From Massospora cicadina (taxonomy: Eukaryota; Entomophthoromycota; Entomophthoromycetes; Entomophthorales; Entomophthoraceae): a stretch of DNA of 64,000 nucleotides. The DNA lies in NCBI GenBank assembly GCA_022478985.1, contig JAKSZP010012264.1:1-64000 (forward strand). Direction: 5' to 3'. This document shows, in pieces, positions 1 through 11,319 of the stretch. A model generated the notes under the pieces. The model ran no database searches and was not told where the DNA came from. It worked only from the letters and a program-made list of their open reading frames with translations. Position numbers and translations under genes: made by a program. The number at the start of each line of letters is the position of its first letter. Position 1 is the first letter of the stretch.

Positions 1-787
1 AGCTATGGATGAGGCATCCTCAATGAGTTAAGCTTGCGGTGTCAGTGCAACTACTTAGGCAGCCTCATCATTATAAACATCTGCAACCTCTAGTAAATCC
101 TCTTTAATAGATTGTATATACTGTAAATGATGCTTTAATGAACTGATATATATCATCAAGGAAGGGTGAGAAGACAAACCAGTCAAAATGGCAGCAACAG
201 TGTCATCCAGAGGTAACATTTTAGAGGTAAACAAAGATTGGGTCTTTAGGTAAAACTGTTTAGTGAAAGCAATAATTGAGTCCCCTTTTTTAAGCTAAGG
301 CACAGAAAGGCCTGTTTCCTTAGTTGCAGATTTTGCTTTAAACAAAAATTTCAGTAATCTCTTCTTTCACCTCCTCCCAGGTACTAAAGGTTTTCATATG
401 AAAAACCATTACTTCTTGAGCCATGCAACTCAAGTAAGGGAAGATGTGTTGGTTTTTTCGATCAGTGGTGCCAACTATGGCAGATTCATAGACATACAAA
501 AAATGAGGCGATACTGCCTTCACCTGGGGTAAATTTATCCAAAAGGGGGTTTGAAAGAAAAATAGTTAAACTTGATGAAAGCATGGACAGAAAAAGCATC
601 TTAATGAGAAGTGATAGAGGGATGCTGTTCATTCTTTTTAAGATGAGATAAGGCGTTGGTTAACTGCTGTTTCAACACAGCTAACATTAATTAAGCATTA
701 GTAGGGAAATGGGAAGGGGGTTCAGTTTAATATTATTCATTTTTGATTGAGGACTGTGGTGTACAGGCCCCAGTAGTTAGCACCACT
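1..787 (-). pseudogene. Gag relic of a Gypsy element (J), truncated by window edge
   Basis: No long frame survives. The stretch around 240-560 aligns by eye, on the same strand, with 50630-50890 inside the gag region of element F. Shared features are the block ending in a tryptophan-rich segment read on the minus strand (338-523, containing TFSTWEEVKEEI) and matching DNA up to the border of the neighbouring LTR (gcacca at about 780 and at 51061). In F this region lies between the 5' LTR and the protease, where Gag is expected. Stops and indels make it non-coding now. The rest of the element lies left of the window. Confidence 0.5.
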
Positions 788-1489
788 TGTTGATACCTGG
801 CAGGGCTACTGATTGCTAATGCTTTTTCACAGGACAACATCATTAGCAGTTGTAAGAGTTGGAACTCTTAACTGCTATTAAAGATTGGGGAAAGTTAACC
901 ACATATTTAAAGTAAATATAAAAATTTAATTGATAGTAAGATTGTAAGTTTTATGGTAACTTTATAAAGTAGCAAACTGGAAATAAAAATATATCCACTA
1001 TTATAATGGTAACTTCTTGTATTTAAGGTAAGTCAGAACTAAAAGATTTATGGGCGGTGAAATTTAGGATAGGAGAGGAGGCTTTGCAACTTGACTAAAT
1101 GCAATTTAGCCCATCACTTTTCTAGAGACGTATCATCTTGTTAAAGCTTAGAATTTAGATGGGAGTCAATTCCTGGATTAACATAACCATGTGGAAGCAC
1201 TTTAATATATTTGCACTAATCAGCTATCTAGAAAAAGTTGGTTTTCTTAGTGAATTGCACCAAATTTAAGCTGATGCTTGGACAAAGGGCAGAGGTTTGG
1301 CCTATTCTGCTAGGGTTGCAGAGCACCACCCCACTTAGATTAAGGGTTTTCAGTGGAAGGTTTGCATTAAAAGGATTACTCCGATTAAAAAGATCCATCA
1401 AGAATCAGGTAGGCTTTTCATATTAGAAAATTGGCACTATTCTTCCTCAGAATATCTTTACTTATAAATTAAAAAACAGTTTGTCAACA
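788..1489 (-). repeat. LTR of element J (5' LTR, minus orientation)
   Basis: The segment begins TGTTGA and ends TCAACA, an inverted pair typical of LTR ends. It lies directly next to the gag relic at 1-787, where a 5' LTR of a minus-strand element should be. The partner LTR is outside the window, so the borders rest on the terminal motif and on homology stopping there. It does not resemble the other LTRs in the window. Confidence 0.4.
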
Positions 1490-1814
1490 GCATAGGAAGG
1501 TGTAATTTGGTTATACTCTAAGGCGGAGTTCATTGCCAACTAATATTTGTGGTCTAACCTTATTGAGCCTCAATTAAAAGCGGCATAGATTCTTTTAATA
1601 GTGAAGTCAGATTAGCATTCATTTTAGATTATTTGAAAGAACCTAGATTGCTGAATACTTCCTCGAGGTAGTCATTAGCTAAACTGATCCAAATACCCAT
1701 CAGATAAAAAATTTAATGAGTTATTATTATAAGTGAAGTTGATCAATAGAGTAGTTGTTCTAACAAAGACAACTTTAAGGAAATTTGGGTATGGGTCTTA
1801 TTTTGGTGAGTACT

Positions 1815-2392
1815 TGTACTAATTGAGTTTGTCTCAATTGTTGCATTTCAACTTGGGCTCAGATTTTCTGAATCTGAGTCAAATCATATATAATTTTTTT
1901 GATTTGGTCAGTTTTGGGTGCTGGGTTATATCTCACCCAAATTGTAGATTAGGCTCATATTAGTCTAATCAATGATTCAGGTGAGGCCCCTGAGGAGCAG
2001 CTGTTATTAGGCATGACTGCCAATTCCAAAGCTCACTTCAGAATTTTGCCCCTAGCTTTCCCCATTGGTGAGCATCGTTGGTTGCTCCCCAGACAAGCTA
2101 TGTTTGGCAGGTCTTTTATTATCACCTGAATAAAAATAAAGGTTGTTTTAGGGTTTGTACACCTTGCTTACCTGATGGCCTTTTTCAGGTATCCAGCTTT
2201 GAGGAGTTTTTACATGGTTTGGTCAGACCAAACACAAATCAATTTTGCATAACTAAACCAGTGTAGGAATGTTTGGCGCTTTAGGTGCCCCAAACCTCTC
2301 CCTACTCAAAGTTAGTCTGCTTTGGTGATGTTGGTGCGCCAAAGCATCACTTATTTTATGGTGGCTGTAACTGAGATTTTCTGACTGATACA
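1815..2392 (+). repeat. TRIM left LTR
   Basis: Direct repeat of 2980-3556. Shared blocks include the run around gattaggctcatat, ctccccagacaagct and aacctctccctactc. The copies differ at many sites, so the insertion is old. Confidence 0.7.
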
Positions 2393-2979
2393 TAATTCTA
2401 AAGTCAAATATGCACTGCACGCTTCCAATCCCCCGTTTGGCTAACATCAAGTGTCACTTGGTCCCAATTGTCAAGGAATCAGCACTGGTGGGAGCCAGTG
2501 ACTGATGGCCAACCCTGGACCAGAAGTGATCATTGGTTGAAAATCCTGGTGGGGCTCCTACTCACCAGGGATTCAGTTAGCACCAAGGGTGCTATCCCAG
2601 AAGGGCTCCCTCATCAATGGATGGTCCTACTGAAAAGGAGATTCCTGTCCATTTACGCTAAACCATGCACCCCTCTTGTGCTTCTGTTGGAGAAAGAGCC
2701 TTCCTGGTCAGGATAGGAAGACTATTGCCAACAGGAGCCTGGGAGGGGGTGTGCAACACAGCCAAGTGCTGGGCGTGCATCCTTGTGCTGGGTGGGCTGA
2801 TTCCAGCAGCCCAGTCCCAATTTGCCCTCACCATTTATCTTTTTCCCTTGAGGGGCCAAAAGTTTCTCTGGGCTAATTTTCCCAGGGCTTGAGATGACTC
2901 ACCTCAGGAAGCCCTTATTGCAGAATCCTCTTGCTGTGGGGCCCCTCTTTGGGGAGGGGCCCTTCTCTAGCGGGGTTAA

Positions 2980-3556
2980 TGTAACAAATGAGTTCATCTC
3001 AATTGTTACATTTTAACTCAGATTCAGGTTTCTAAATCTGAGTCAAAAACATTTAAAAAGATTTTGATTTGGTTTATTTCTGGCGATGGGTTGTGTCTAG
3101 CCCAAATTGTAGATTAGGCTCATATGAGCCTAATCAATGATTTAGGAGAGGCCCCCAAAGAGTAGCTGTTAAAAGGCGCACCTGCCAATTCTGAAGCTCA
3201 CTTTGGAATTTTCCCCTAGCTTTCCCCACTGGGGAGAATTGTCAGTTGCTCCCCAGACAAGCTCTGTTCAATGGGTACCTTTTTATCACCTAATTAAAAG
3301 TAAAGCTTGTTTTGGGGTTTAAATACCTCACTTACCTGTTGGTCTTTTTTTAGTGTACAGTTTTAAAGAGAGTTTTTACATGGTTGGGTCAGAACTACAC
3401 AAATCAATTTTGCATAACTAACTCAATATAGGAAAATTTTGGTGCCGTTGGTACATCAAACCTCTCCCTACTCGAATTTAGTCTGCTTTGTTGCTGTCAA
3501 TGAACCATGCATCATTTATTTTAATGCAGTTGGAACTGGATTTTCTGATTGTTACA
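2980..3556 (+). repeat. TRIM right LTR
   Basis: Direct repeat of 1815-2392, with clean TGTAAC/GTTACA ends. Confidence 0.7.
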
Positions 3557-3946
3557 GTATCTAGCCAAATTCATCTAAAAAACAAGACCACCATCATTGC
3601 TAGTGCATTATTTTGAGTATTCATGAATTTAAACTTAGACCTGAGTCAAATATTATTAGAATTAGTAAAATATAATAATTTAAATTCATATTTAATTTTT
3701 TTGGAAGTTATGTTTAAAGCACCAATTTTGTTAATAGTATACTTATTTCCTTAAAGCAGTTTATGAAACATTACTTAGGTCATCACCCAACTCCCTAGTA
3801 CCAATATGGAAAGTCTTAGACCTTACCTAGCGTTGGTCCAAGGTATGTTTAAGATCTTGGAGGGCATCCAACTTGATACCTTTACACTTAAAAACATCAT
3901 CTTTGTTCTTATAGTTTATGTAACTAATTATGTAATGAGACATTAC

Positions 3947-4463
3947 AGTCTATTGCACATGTGCATAACTGTTTCTCTAATGATCAACTATGAGACTTCC
4001 CATCAGCCATGCGATTTACCTCATGGTTAGATAACTTGTTATTTTGTCCCTACTGCAAGGGATTTTTCTTGTCTGATGAGAACCACTTCCTATAGATAGC
4101 TTTTTGAATTTAAAGCCCTCAAGTTTGGGTAACCATTGTAATCATCATGATTGTAACAATCAGGATCTATGCTTTTAGTTAAACTTAATCTATTATCGAT
4201 TTTCCATCAATCAGAAGTTAAAAACTTTGTAACAACGCCAAGGCTAAAAAAACCTTATGGTTAACTGCCGCATCTGTAAATGAGATGGTAGGCTCATAAC
4301 TCAACTAAATAAGCACATTATTAACTAATGTGTTTTAAAAAAGTTAAGCTTTAGTCTCAAATGAGTATCACTCCTGATGGTCAAGTTATCTTCATAGTGA
4401 AACTTTTTTCTGATTTAAATAGTCTGAGCTATCATACCAATGTAGTGATCACCAGAGTGTCAA
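3947..4463. other. No gene or repeat recognised
   Basis: AT-rich sequence between the decayed LTR K and element C. No long frame and no match to other repeats in the window was found. Its last five bases (GTCAA) are the target duplication of element C. Confidence 0.4.
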
Positions 4464-5167
4464 TATCATGGTAACTGACATCATTGAGTGAACATACTGG
4501 AGATATAATTCTGATATTGATGAGGCCAAAAAGTTGGCTGGCCTGCTTGACCTGAAGCACACCCTGGAACAACGCTGGGAAAGGGCAAAATATACCCTAG
4601 TTGGTTCTGGGGGTGCATGTGATGGTCAGATGAGCATTTCATCTATGGCATTAAAGCGTCAGGTATATTGTAAATTTTGATGGAAATTTACGTTTGGTTG
4701 AAGAATGGGGATTCAGGACCCATTCAGTTTTTAACTTTGCTTAATTAAAGGGAAACTCAACTCTAGTCATTCACTTAATTATGGTCTTACTCAAGCTACA
4801 GTACAACAAAAGGATGGGAAGCTGCATATTCTGATTTAACTTGGTTCAGTACTTAGCCTGATGGTGATGATTTCTCACCAATTGGTTAATAATGATTTTT
4901 TGAGACCTTCTTTCTTTGTTGGTCAACATGGAGACAATAAACCACGTTCATTTTATTTTTAATATATGTATATGCTTTGTACTCTTTGCCAACCTCCATG
5001 AGGTCTCAAACAACGTAGTTTTTTTGATCTTCACCCTAAGCCCTTTGGGAACTGTCCTCCTTTGAGGTGCCCTGTTTCCTCTATTGCTAGTGGGTTGTTC
5101 CCAGGTGTGGTGGGACCTTCCTCGCCACCTCTCTGGAAACATGAGCATTATAGACACTCTCATAAAA
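4464..5167 (+). repeat. 5' LTR of element C
   Basis: Pairs with 18663-19377. Shared blocks: aaaaagttggctggcct-like, caagctacagtacaacaaa-like, and a terminal stretch ending tatagacactctcat. The first dinucleotide reads TA, apparently a mutated TG. It belongs to the same broad family as the LTRs of B (53906, 59036) and the solo LTR at 11891. Confidence 0.8.
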
Positions 5168-7654
5168 TTAACTAATAAACATTCATTGGGCTCATTAGAA
5201 TTTAATTTTGTGGGATTTTTTCTTAGTGGTAATGGAGTGCACTGGCTGTGAACGTGGTTCCAATGCTTTTAACCATGGCATTATCATTCGTTTTGGCAAT
5301 GAGCCAGCTCTGCGTTTCTCTTTTTACTGCTCACAGTGAGACTACCACACTTTTAGCAATAACTAGATATTTTGGACCATTTGAGGCTCAGTTGCTCAGA
5401 CTTCCAAATTTTCCCTCACTTCTCTCAAATTTATATATGACCAGATCTCGCCTGCCTTCTCCTGGCGTTGAGTGGCTGCGTCTGCTTTTACCCCAGGCTC
5501 AAGCCTGTTTATTTTAAGTCTAGTGAAAATTCTATTGAGGGTAGCAGAGGCGATAGAGGGTTCAAAGTGCCTCATGGAAGTGGGGCAACCCAGCATTGGG
5601 ATTTTTGCCTATCTTTCCAGCTGTCTAGATTATCTTGGGCTGTGAGGGGATAATTCCCTATGGCGAATAAGTTGGATATTGGTTGACCCCAAATTTAGGT
5701 AAATAATGTTTGGGGATTTTAGGTAATTTCCAGGTTTGGATCCATCAGGGATCAATCCAGGTTAATGCTTAAGATCTCTTTGGGAAGAGTTGCCAACAAA
5801 ATGTGGCCATCTGAGAGTTGATTGATGATTAATTGTCAGATGTAACAATTAGGATTGGTCAGGTTTCATCAGTGAACAATCAGGAATTTAAGGAGAAAGT
5901 TGCAAGGTGAGTGATGCTACTTAAATATATCACACAATCATTTGGTTAATGATTTGCTATAATGGTAACAAGTCCCATTACTTAAGTAGGTCACTTACCA
6001 AATATGGTTGGTTTTCTGGGATCAAGTGGAAATGTTAGAAACACGTTTTCTGACTCTTTTAATTTTAGGTCTTGATGATGTCCAACAAAGAAATCCTAAA
6101 CAGATGGGGAAGACCATCACTGGTGAGATGATGAAGGGAAGTTCTATGGCAACAGCTGCCATTTCATGGCTGAGGCGCCAAATGAGGGTTGGGCGCCAAA
6201 TTCCATCTGTAAATTCCCTTGATAATTCACATAAATAAAGAGTCGTAATTTATCAGAATTCAGAAAAGGTTTTAGTTCTATTTATCTTCAGAAAATTTTT
6301 TGCTTGTGTGCTTTGATTGGAGACTCTTTGGTAGGATAAAGAGTAAGCCACGAGGATCCTTAAGAAGAGAAGCTGAGCTTAGATGGGAATTGCTGTAGAC
6401 TCCGTGAGAACAGAGGAAAGTTCATAAACTTAGAGATCTGATAGTGGAATAAGTTAGGCGGATAAGGGTATAAATCCCTACTGAAGACATTAAGATTATT
6501 TTGTAGAGAGATACAGGTTGAGTGTTGGACCAGTACTGGTTATCTAGTCAACTATTGATAATAGTCTTCATACTATTTTCAATCAAATATCATCTATTAT
6601 CAGAAAATGCAAATTATTCACATACTGAACCTATGCAGTTAATCAATTAGGGGTTATCATTCTTTAACAATCAATGAGAAACCCTTAAATTTTAACATCC
6701 AAAAACTCTGCCTTCCAACCCTTCTGTGGAACGTTTATTCCCCATTGATTTGGGTGCCTTTGGGCTCTTAACTATATGAATTCATTTGGGTCCCAATATT
6801 ACCTATTCCTGACTTATTTAAACGTCATTTCGTTCTTCATCATTGGATACTTCTGCGAGGAACTCCTCAATATGGCAGTCTCCCCCTGCCAACTTCAATC
6901 ATTTTTTTAAAGTCTCTGGGGTGAATGTACAGCCAAACTGTAAAGGTTTAGGTGGTTATGCCATCATTAATTCATCTGTGGAGTCCCTTATAAATACTGG
7001 CCCCAGAAACTCACACGCACTTTTGAGATGAGAAGAGTCTTATCCCTCCATTCCTATGGTTTTTGAGAAACTTGTGGTGGGAAGAGGTCTAGCCCTGAGA
7101 CGTTATTAGAAGTTTTAGTTGATTTGGCCGCAATGATGTCACCTGCAGAGGTTATTATAAATATGGCGCCAAGAACTATGGTTTCTTTGAATGGACAGGT
7201 CTCAACACTGCTCCTCCTCTCGTTTTAAGTTCATTTTTGTTTGGTTGAGCCTAACCCTGTATTTATATTAAAATTTATTTTATATTATTTTCCTTCTGAA
7301 ACTCTTTCCTGGGGACCAGAAAAACCATTAATGGGTTCATAGCTTTGATGGTGTTGGATAGCGACAGTCAGCTAGCTATCTGATTAGCATAATGTCATTG
7401 ATGCATAAAAAAGTGTTCTCTAATGTATTTTTTTAGTAAAAAACAAACAGAATCTTGTGAGGTCCAGTATTTCAATAATTCAAGTTTATCACATCACTTC
7501 TGAGAACTCACGCCTGTCCCTCAAGATGATATAGTGAACTGGAGGAGTTGAGCAAGAGATATTGCTTCAAAATCTTGGGTAGGTATGTGTTGCTGAGGTT
7601 ACTGTGGGTATGTACCCTCAGTGGAAAAGGTTGTAAACTACCCTTCACCCTTCT
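5168..7654 (+). other. Leader and presumed gag region of C, unrecognised
   Basis: No Gag motif is readable. A hydrophobic frame at 5248-5517 follows the LTR, similar in place and character to the one after the 5' LTR of B (54867-55070). From about 5842 (TGTAACAATTAGG) to about 6698 (TTTTAACA) lies a stretch with TG/CA-like ends and an AATAAA that could be an unrelated solo LTR, but no second copy was found. Frames at 6008-6238 and 6843-7031 look like chance. Confidence 0.3.
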
Positions 7655-7930
7655 TTGATGGGAAAACCCCATTCTGGGGGTGTGATTAAGTCAAAAGAGG
7701 ATCTCTCTGGTGAAATGTTGGTGTTATCTGTAATCAATAAAGACCATTCTGTTATTCTCTATCTTCTGTTTTTTCTTTCATCACCTATATGGAAATTCAG
7801 CACAGATATTTTGGTGGATAATAAAACCTCTAAGACTTATATTGACTTGGACCTTACTGATTCTCTTGAGTTACGCTACTTACCTGATGGTAAGGTTATG
7901 GCAAGTTCCTCCCAGGTATTTCCACGCTGA
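7655..7930 (+). pseudogene. Retropepsin-like protease relic of C
   Basis: The frame contains the block ILVDNKTSKTYIDLDL, aligned with ILVDTRASENFIDQDL in element B. This is the retropepsin active-site region, whose usual form is hDTGA or hDSGA. The aspartate is present, but the following T/S-G is replaced by N-K, so the enzyme is unlikely to work. Just downstream (about 7990-8040), a block reading like LLYPIILGVELWRK is shared with A and B and leads into the RT region. Upstream DNA gives no clear Gag. Confidence 0.6.
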
Positions 7931-8199
7931 AGGTACAGGGGTTAGTTATTTTTTTAGTGGGAAACTACCATCTGTATAACAGCGTTTTGGCATTTAAAGA
8001 TCTCCTGTACCCAATTATCTTAGGAGTGGAATTATGGCGAAAGTTTGGTATCAAACCAATATGAAAGATAACATCTTAACACTATCACAAAAGTTGGACA
8101 GAAGTTAGTAATCCCCATGTCAGAAGGAAACACTAAGGGCAATTTTCCCTAATGGCTAAATGTAAAACTTAACTTGCACCCCTTATAAAGCCCATTATT

Positions 8200-8990
8200 G
8201 AAGTGTCAACCTTTTTTAATAGAGAGATTGGAATCTTGCTTTAATGCGGCTTCTGCAAAAATTCAGCTAGAACATTCTTTATTCAATTTGTGACTTTAAG
8301 CTCACAGTAGAATTGATACACTTCCTCTTCCATCTACCCTTTGACTTTTCATTAAGATGCAGCTTTAAATGTGTGGATCTTTGAGCAGCTAGCTAAGGGG
8401 CCATTTATTGGCAGACCTCTCTAATGTGCTCACTACTTTTCTTTGTAAAGAAAGTAGATTTGTAACTAAACCTAAGCATGGATTATGCCAATGTGAACAA
8501 CGTTACCATACTTGATTGCATCTAATCCCAGTGTAGGCATATCTTGCTTCCTATGTGAAGAAAGCTCAGGTCTTCTCCAAATTGGATTACCTAAATGCTC
8601 TCAATAAGATTCACATCAAAAAGGGCCAGGAATGGCTCACTGCATAATGTACCATGAAGAAGATTTTACAATTCCAGTTCATGCCTTTTGGGCTCAAAAA
8701 TAAGCCTGCAATTTTCCAATGTCATATTGATTCAGCCTTGAAGAGTTGTTGGGTGTATGTGCGGTAGCCTACATAGATGACATTCTGGTTTTTCCCCTGA
8801 TCCAGCGTTTCATGCAATCCACCTATGGCAAGTAGTTGAGCATTTGAGGGGGACTAAGTTAACCCTGAAAATCAGTGAGTGCGAGTTTATCAAATCTCAA
8901 AGCACCTTCCTGGGCAATATCATTTCAGCAAAGGCCACATGATCACTCCAGACAAGAAGAAGGCAAATTGCAAGAGACCCACACAATGTC
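8200..8990 (+). pseudogene. Reverse transcriptase relic of C
   Basis: Recognisable pieces in order: the segment around 8575-8650 reading like FSKLDYLNALNKIHIKKGQEWLT (RT motif A region), then PFGLKNKPAIFQCHIDS, then an intact catalytic YIDD at 8770-8781, then the FL-GN block near 8905-8920. Pieces lie in more than one frame and are separated by stops, so no functional protein is possible. Family knowledge: the two aspartates of YxDD bind the metal ions. It lies between the protease and RNase H relics. Confidence 0.7.
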
Positions 8991-8999
8991 AGTTAAAGA

Positions 9000-9560
9000 A
9001 TAGAGGAGTTTTAGGATTTCACCTTCCCGAAAATATTGCGCCAAGTCTTTCTGAGGTAGTGGCACCTTTATTTAAGGCTAGTGGTGCCAAAGTTCTTCCT
9101 TGGTCCTATGCACTAAAGAGGCTTTCAAGTGGTTAAGTGCACTATGCTGTCTATGTCAGTTCTCCATTACATGGAACTTGAGAGGGAGTTTATAATGGCC
9201 ACATATGCTTCCAACTTTTCCGAAGATTCTGTGCTTTTGAAGGAGGGTGAAGAGTGGGTTGAGCATCCCATGAGATATCTTTCTAAAAAAATGTCCCTAA
9301 AGAGTTTAAGTAAGCTGTTTATAACATAGCACTTCTTGGAGGTAGTGGAGGGGCTAACCTATTGGCATTGTCATTTACATGGTTCTTCCCAGCCATTCCA
9401 CAATTATAAAAAATTACTGTGCCTTGTTGTATTATCGCGCTCCTAATGTCCTGATCCCATGACAACCTATTGGCATAAGACCCTTGGTCCATTTGGTTCT
9501 CTTGTGAGTTTACAAAGGGCAAGGAGAATGGTTTGGCTGAAGTTCTGAGCTAAAACCCTG
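9000..9560 (+). pseudogene. RNase H relic of C
   Basis: Pieces match the RNase H part of B (56870-57350): SEVVAPLFKASGAKVLPWS, then an EFIMAT block, a VEHPMRYLSKKMSL segment and a fragment like YHALLYYRAPNVL. In A the equivalent region reads AYYSHKFTSTEQAW, then YDKELAAVVWSLTHWRYLLQ. Frame changes are frequent and the catalytic residues cannot all be traced. Confidence 0.6.
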
Positions 9561-9599
9561 CGTTTGTACCTGATTCAATGGTAGGTGTAATTGCACAGC

Positions 9600-10854
9600 A
9601 CCCACTTGGTGATCCCTTCTGGTAAAATTGTATCTGAGCAACCACCCACAACAGCAGGCATGCCAGTTCTTGCTGCACTGGAGAACCTGTAAGAGTATAA
9701 TATGTTCAGGAATGTCATTCTTTCTCAGTCCTTATCATAAGAATATGATATGGTTCTCACTGAATGATAGTTATATTGGTAGGATATCACCCAGAGGCAC
9801 CATGTAAAGAATGAGGTGATATGGTTCCTGGAGCGCTTATGGGTTCCCGCTGGCCCACTCTGCCTAAAAGTAATCAAGAAACATCATGACGACATCACTG
9901 CAAGTCATACTGAGAATGCAAAGACTTTTGAGCTTATCACCATACCTATAACTGGAAAAGGTTGGCTACACAGTTTTAAGGTATTCTAATGAGGCCTGGT
10001 CTTCAATAGGATGAAGCCAAATTGTCAGCCTCTCGCAGGTTGTTACCAGTCCAGAAGGAAGCAGGACTCTGAATTCACTCTCAGTTGAATTTATTGTACA
10101 GCTACCCTTGTCAGAGGGGCATAATGCTATCATGGTAAAGGTGGATCCATTTTTTAAGTTTTTTCATTCCTTTCCATGTAACACCACATTAAGAGCGGCG
10201 CAGATGGCTAAGCAATTTGTTTCCTATGCGTTTTCCATTTATAGGGTGCCTCAGGAGATTATCAGTGACCGTGGATCCCAGTTCACATCAGTTTTTTGGA
10301 AAAAAAGTGAAAAATTTTCAGCTTTGTCTGTGCCATTCTAATGACTATGACTCCCAAACAGATAGGCAGACAGAGCTAGTGGACCAGTGCTTTAGGAAGT
10401 TTTTGCGGTGTTATGCTGCAGATGACCATTCTAATTGGGCTTCTCATCTTCCCCTGGCCAAATTTAGCTATAGCAAAGCCCAGCATGCTTCTATTGAGTG
10501 TTCTCAATCTTTTGCCAATCATAAAGTCACCCTCTTTCAATATGGAACCTAATTATGAGTCTAAGGTGGAAGAAGTGGTAGACTTTAAAATTCTGTCAAG
10601 AAGGTACATAAAGAGGTCAATGTCAATTTAATGACGCTATGCATATTTATAAGGAGAACGCTAATGGTAAGAGACAGGGGATCCAGCATACAAGGAGGGA
10701 GATCTTGTGATGCTTGTTGTCCAAAACATCTCAATCAAGCAGCCATGTAAAAAACTGGGGCCAAAAAGGTAGACCTTACCGCATCTTTTAGGAAGTTGGG
10801 TCATGCCTCATACTAATTGGATCTTCTTCCATTGCTTTGGGTCTTTATCATTAT
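9600..10854 (+). pseudogene. Integrase relic of C, interrupted by D
   Basis: The zinc-binding region is degraded (about 9780-10020). The catalytic core is clearer: EIISDRGSQFTS near 10255-10290 keeps the second catalytic aspartate. A TDRQTELVDQC block near 10360 corresponds to DGQTERVNQ and keeps the glutamate. It continues into WASHLPLAKFSYSKAQHAS, matching B at 58253-58310. The C-terminal part runs to about 10849, where element D begins; the homologous DNA of B continues unbroken there and shows what was split. Confidence 0.65.
10850..10854. other. Target duplication of element D, left copy (ATTAT)
   Basis: ATTAT here and at 18298-18302. Removing D and one copy restores an alignment with element B across the site (tctttatc-ATTAT-agttcataaaagtaagc against tcttttcagtattccataaaagtaagc). 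Confidence 0.8.
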
Positions 10855-11319
10855 TAGCTTGAATGTTATTTTGACTGTTGCTGAATTTTGAACTTGGGCT
10901 CAAAGCTGAAAAATAGTGGAGAGCTCAAAAAAGATGGGGATGAATATAGACTACTTTATTGAGTTGGAAAGCATTGATGTTTATAGGGCATGTGGGGACA
11001 TGGTGCCTCAGGGACCTTCGTGGCCTCATAAGATCAGGACCTTTACTATCTTCAGATTGACCATCTGGTTGGCGCCCTAATTGTACCGCATTGTCCTTGT
11101 GACCACAGCAGTGGGGAACGTGCCTCTAATAATTTGGGAAGTAGGGCTGGAATTCCTGTGGTGTTTCCATTATTTCACATATGCGTGATTCTTCCTGATT
11201 GAATCTAGTTTTGGCGCCTTTAGGGTAAGGTTCCATTTGTGCTGTTTTTGAGAGTCAATCTGGTGAGGCTCAATTTTGGAGTAGAGATTTTAGCTTGCTC
11301 TTTATCTCAAATCCTAACA
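10855..11319 (-). repeat. 3' LTR of element D
   Basis: About 465 bp, paired with 17842-18297. High-coordinate end reads TAACA (TGTTA on the minus strand). The pair is diverged at many sites, indicating age. Confidence 0.8.

Larger units (their letters stand above)
1815..3556 (+). mobile_element. TRIM-like small LTR retrotransposon
   Basis: Two direct repeats of about 578 bp (1815-2392 and 2980-3556) flank only 587 bp of interior. The right copy starts TGTAAC and ends GTTACA, a perfect inverted terminus; the left starts TGTACT and ends GATACA. Flanks are GTACT (1810-1814) and GTATC (3557-3561), a weak duplication. The interior is richer in G and C than the LTRs and has no Gag or Pol motif in any frame. 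This layout matches terminal-repeat retrotransposons in miniature, which use enzymes from other elements. Strand is arbitrary. No primer binding site was recognised. Confidence 0.7.
1501..3946 (-). repeat. Decayed B/C-family LTR (K), split by a TRIM
   Basis: Two pieces, about 1501-1809 and 3562-3946, match the B/C LTR family read on the minus strand. The left piece shares the block gaagttgatcaat...ctttaaggaaatttggg with 23390-23445. The right piece shares the block around gcgttggtccaaggtatg with 12630-12655, 24344-24360 and 49750-49775. The gap between them is exactly the TRIM at 1815-3556. No element interior is visible on either side, so this is either a solo LTR or one end of a lost element. 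Ends are uncertain by about 20 bases. Confidence 0.55.
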
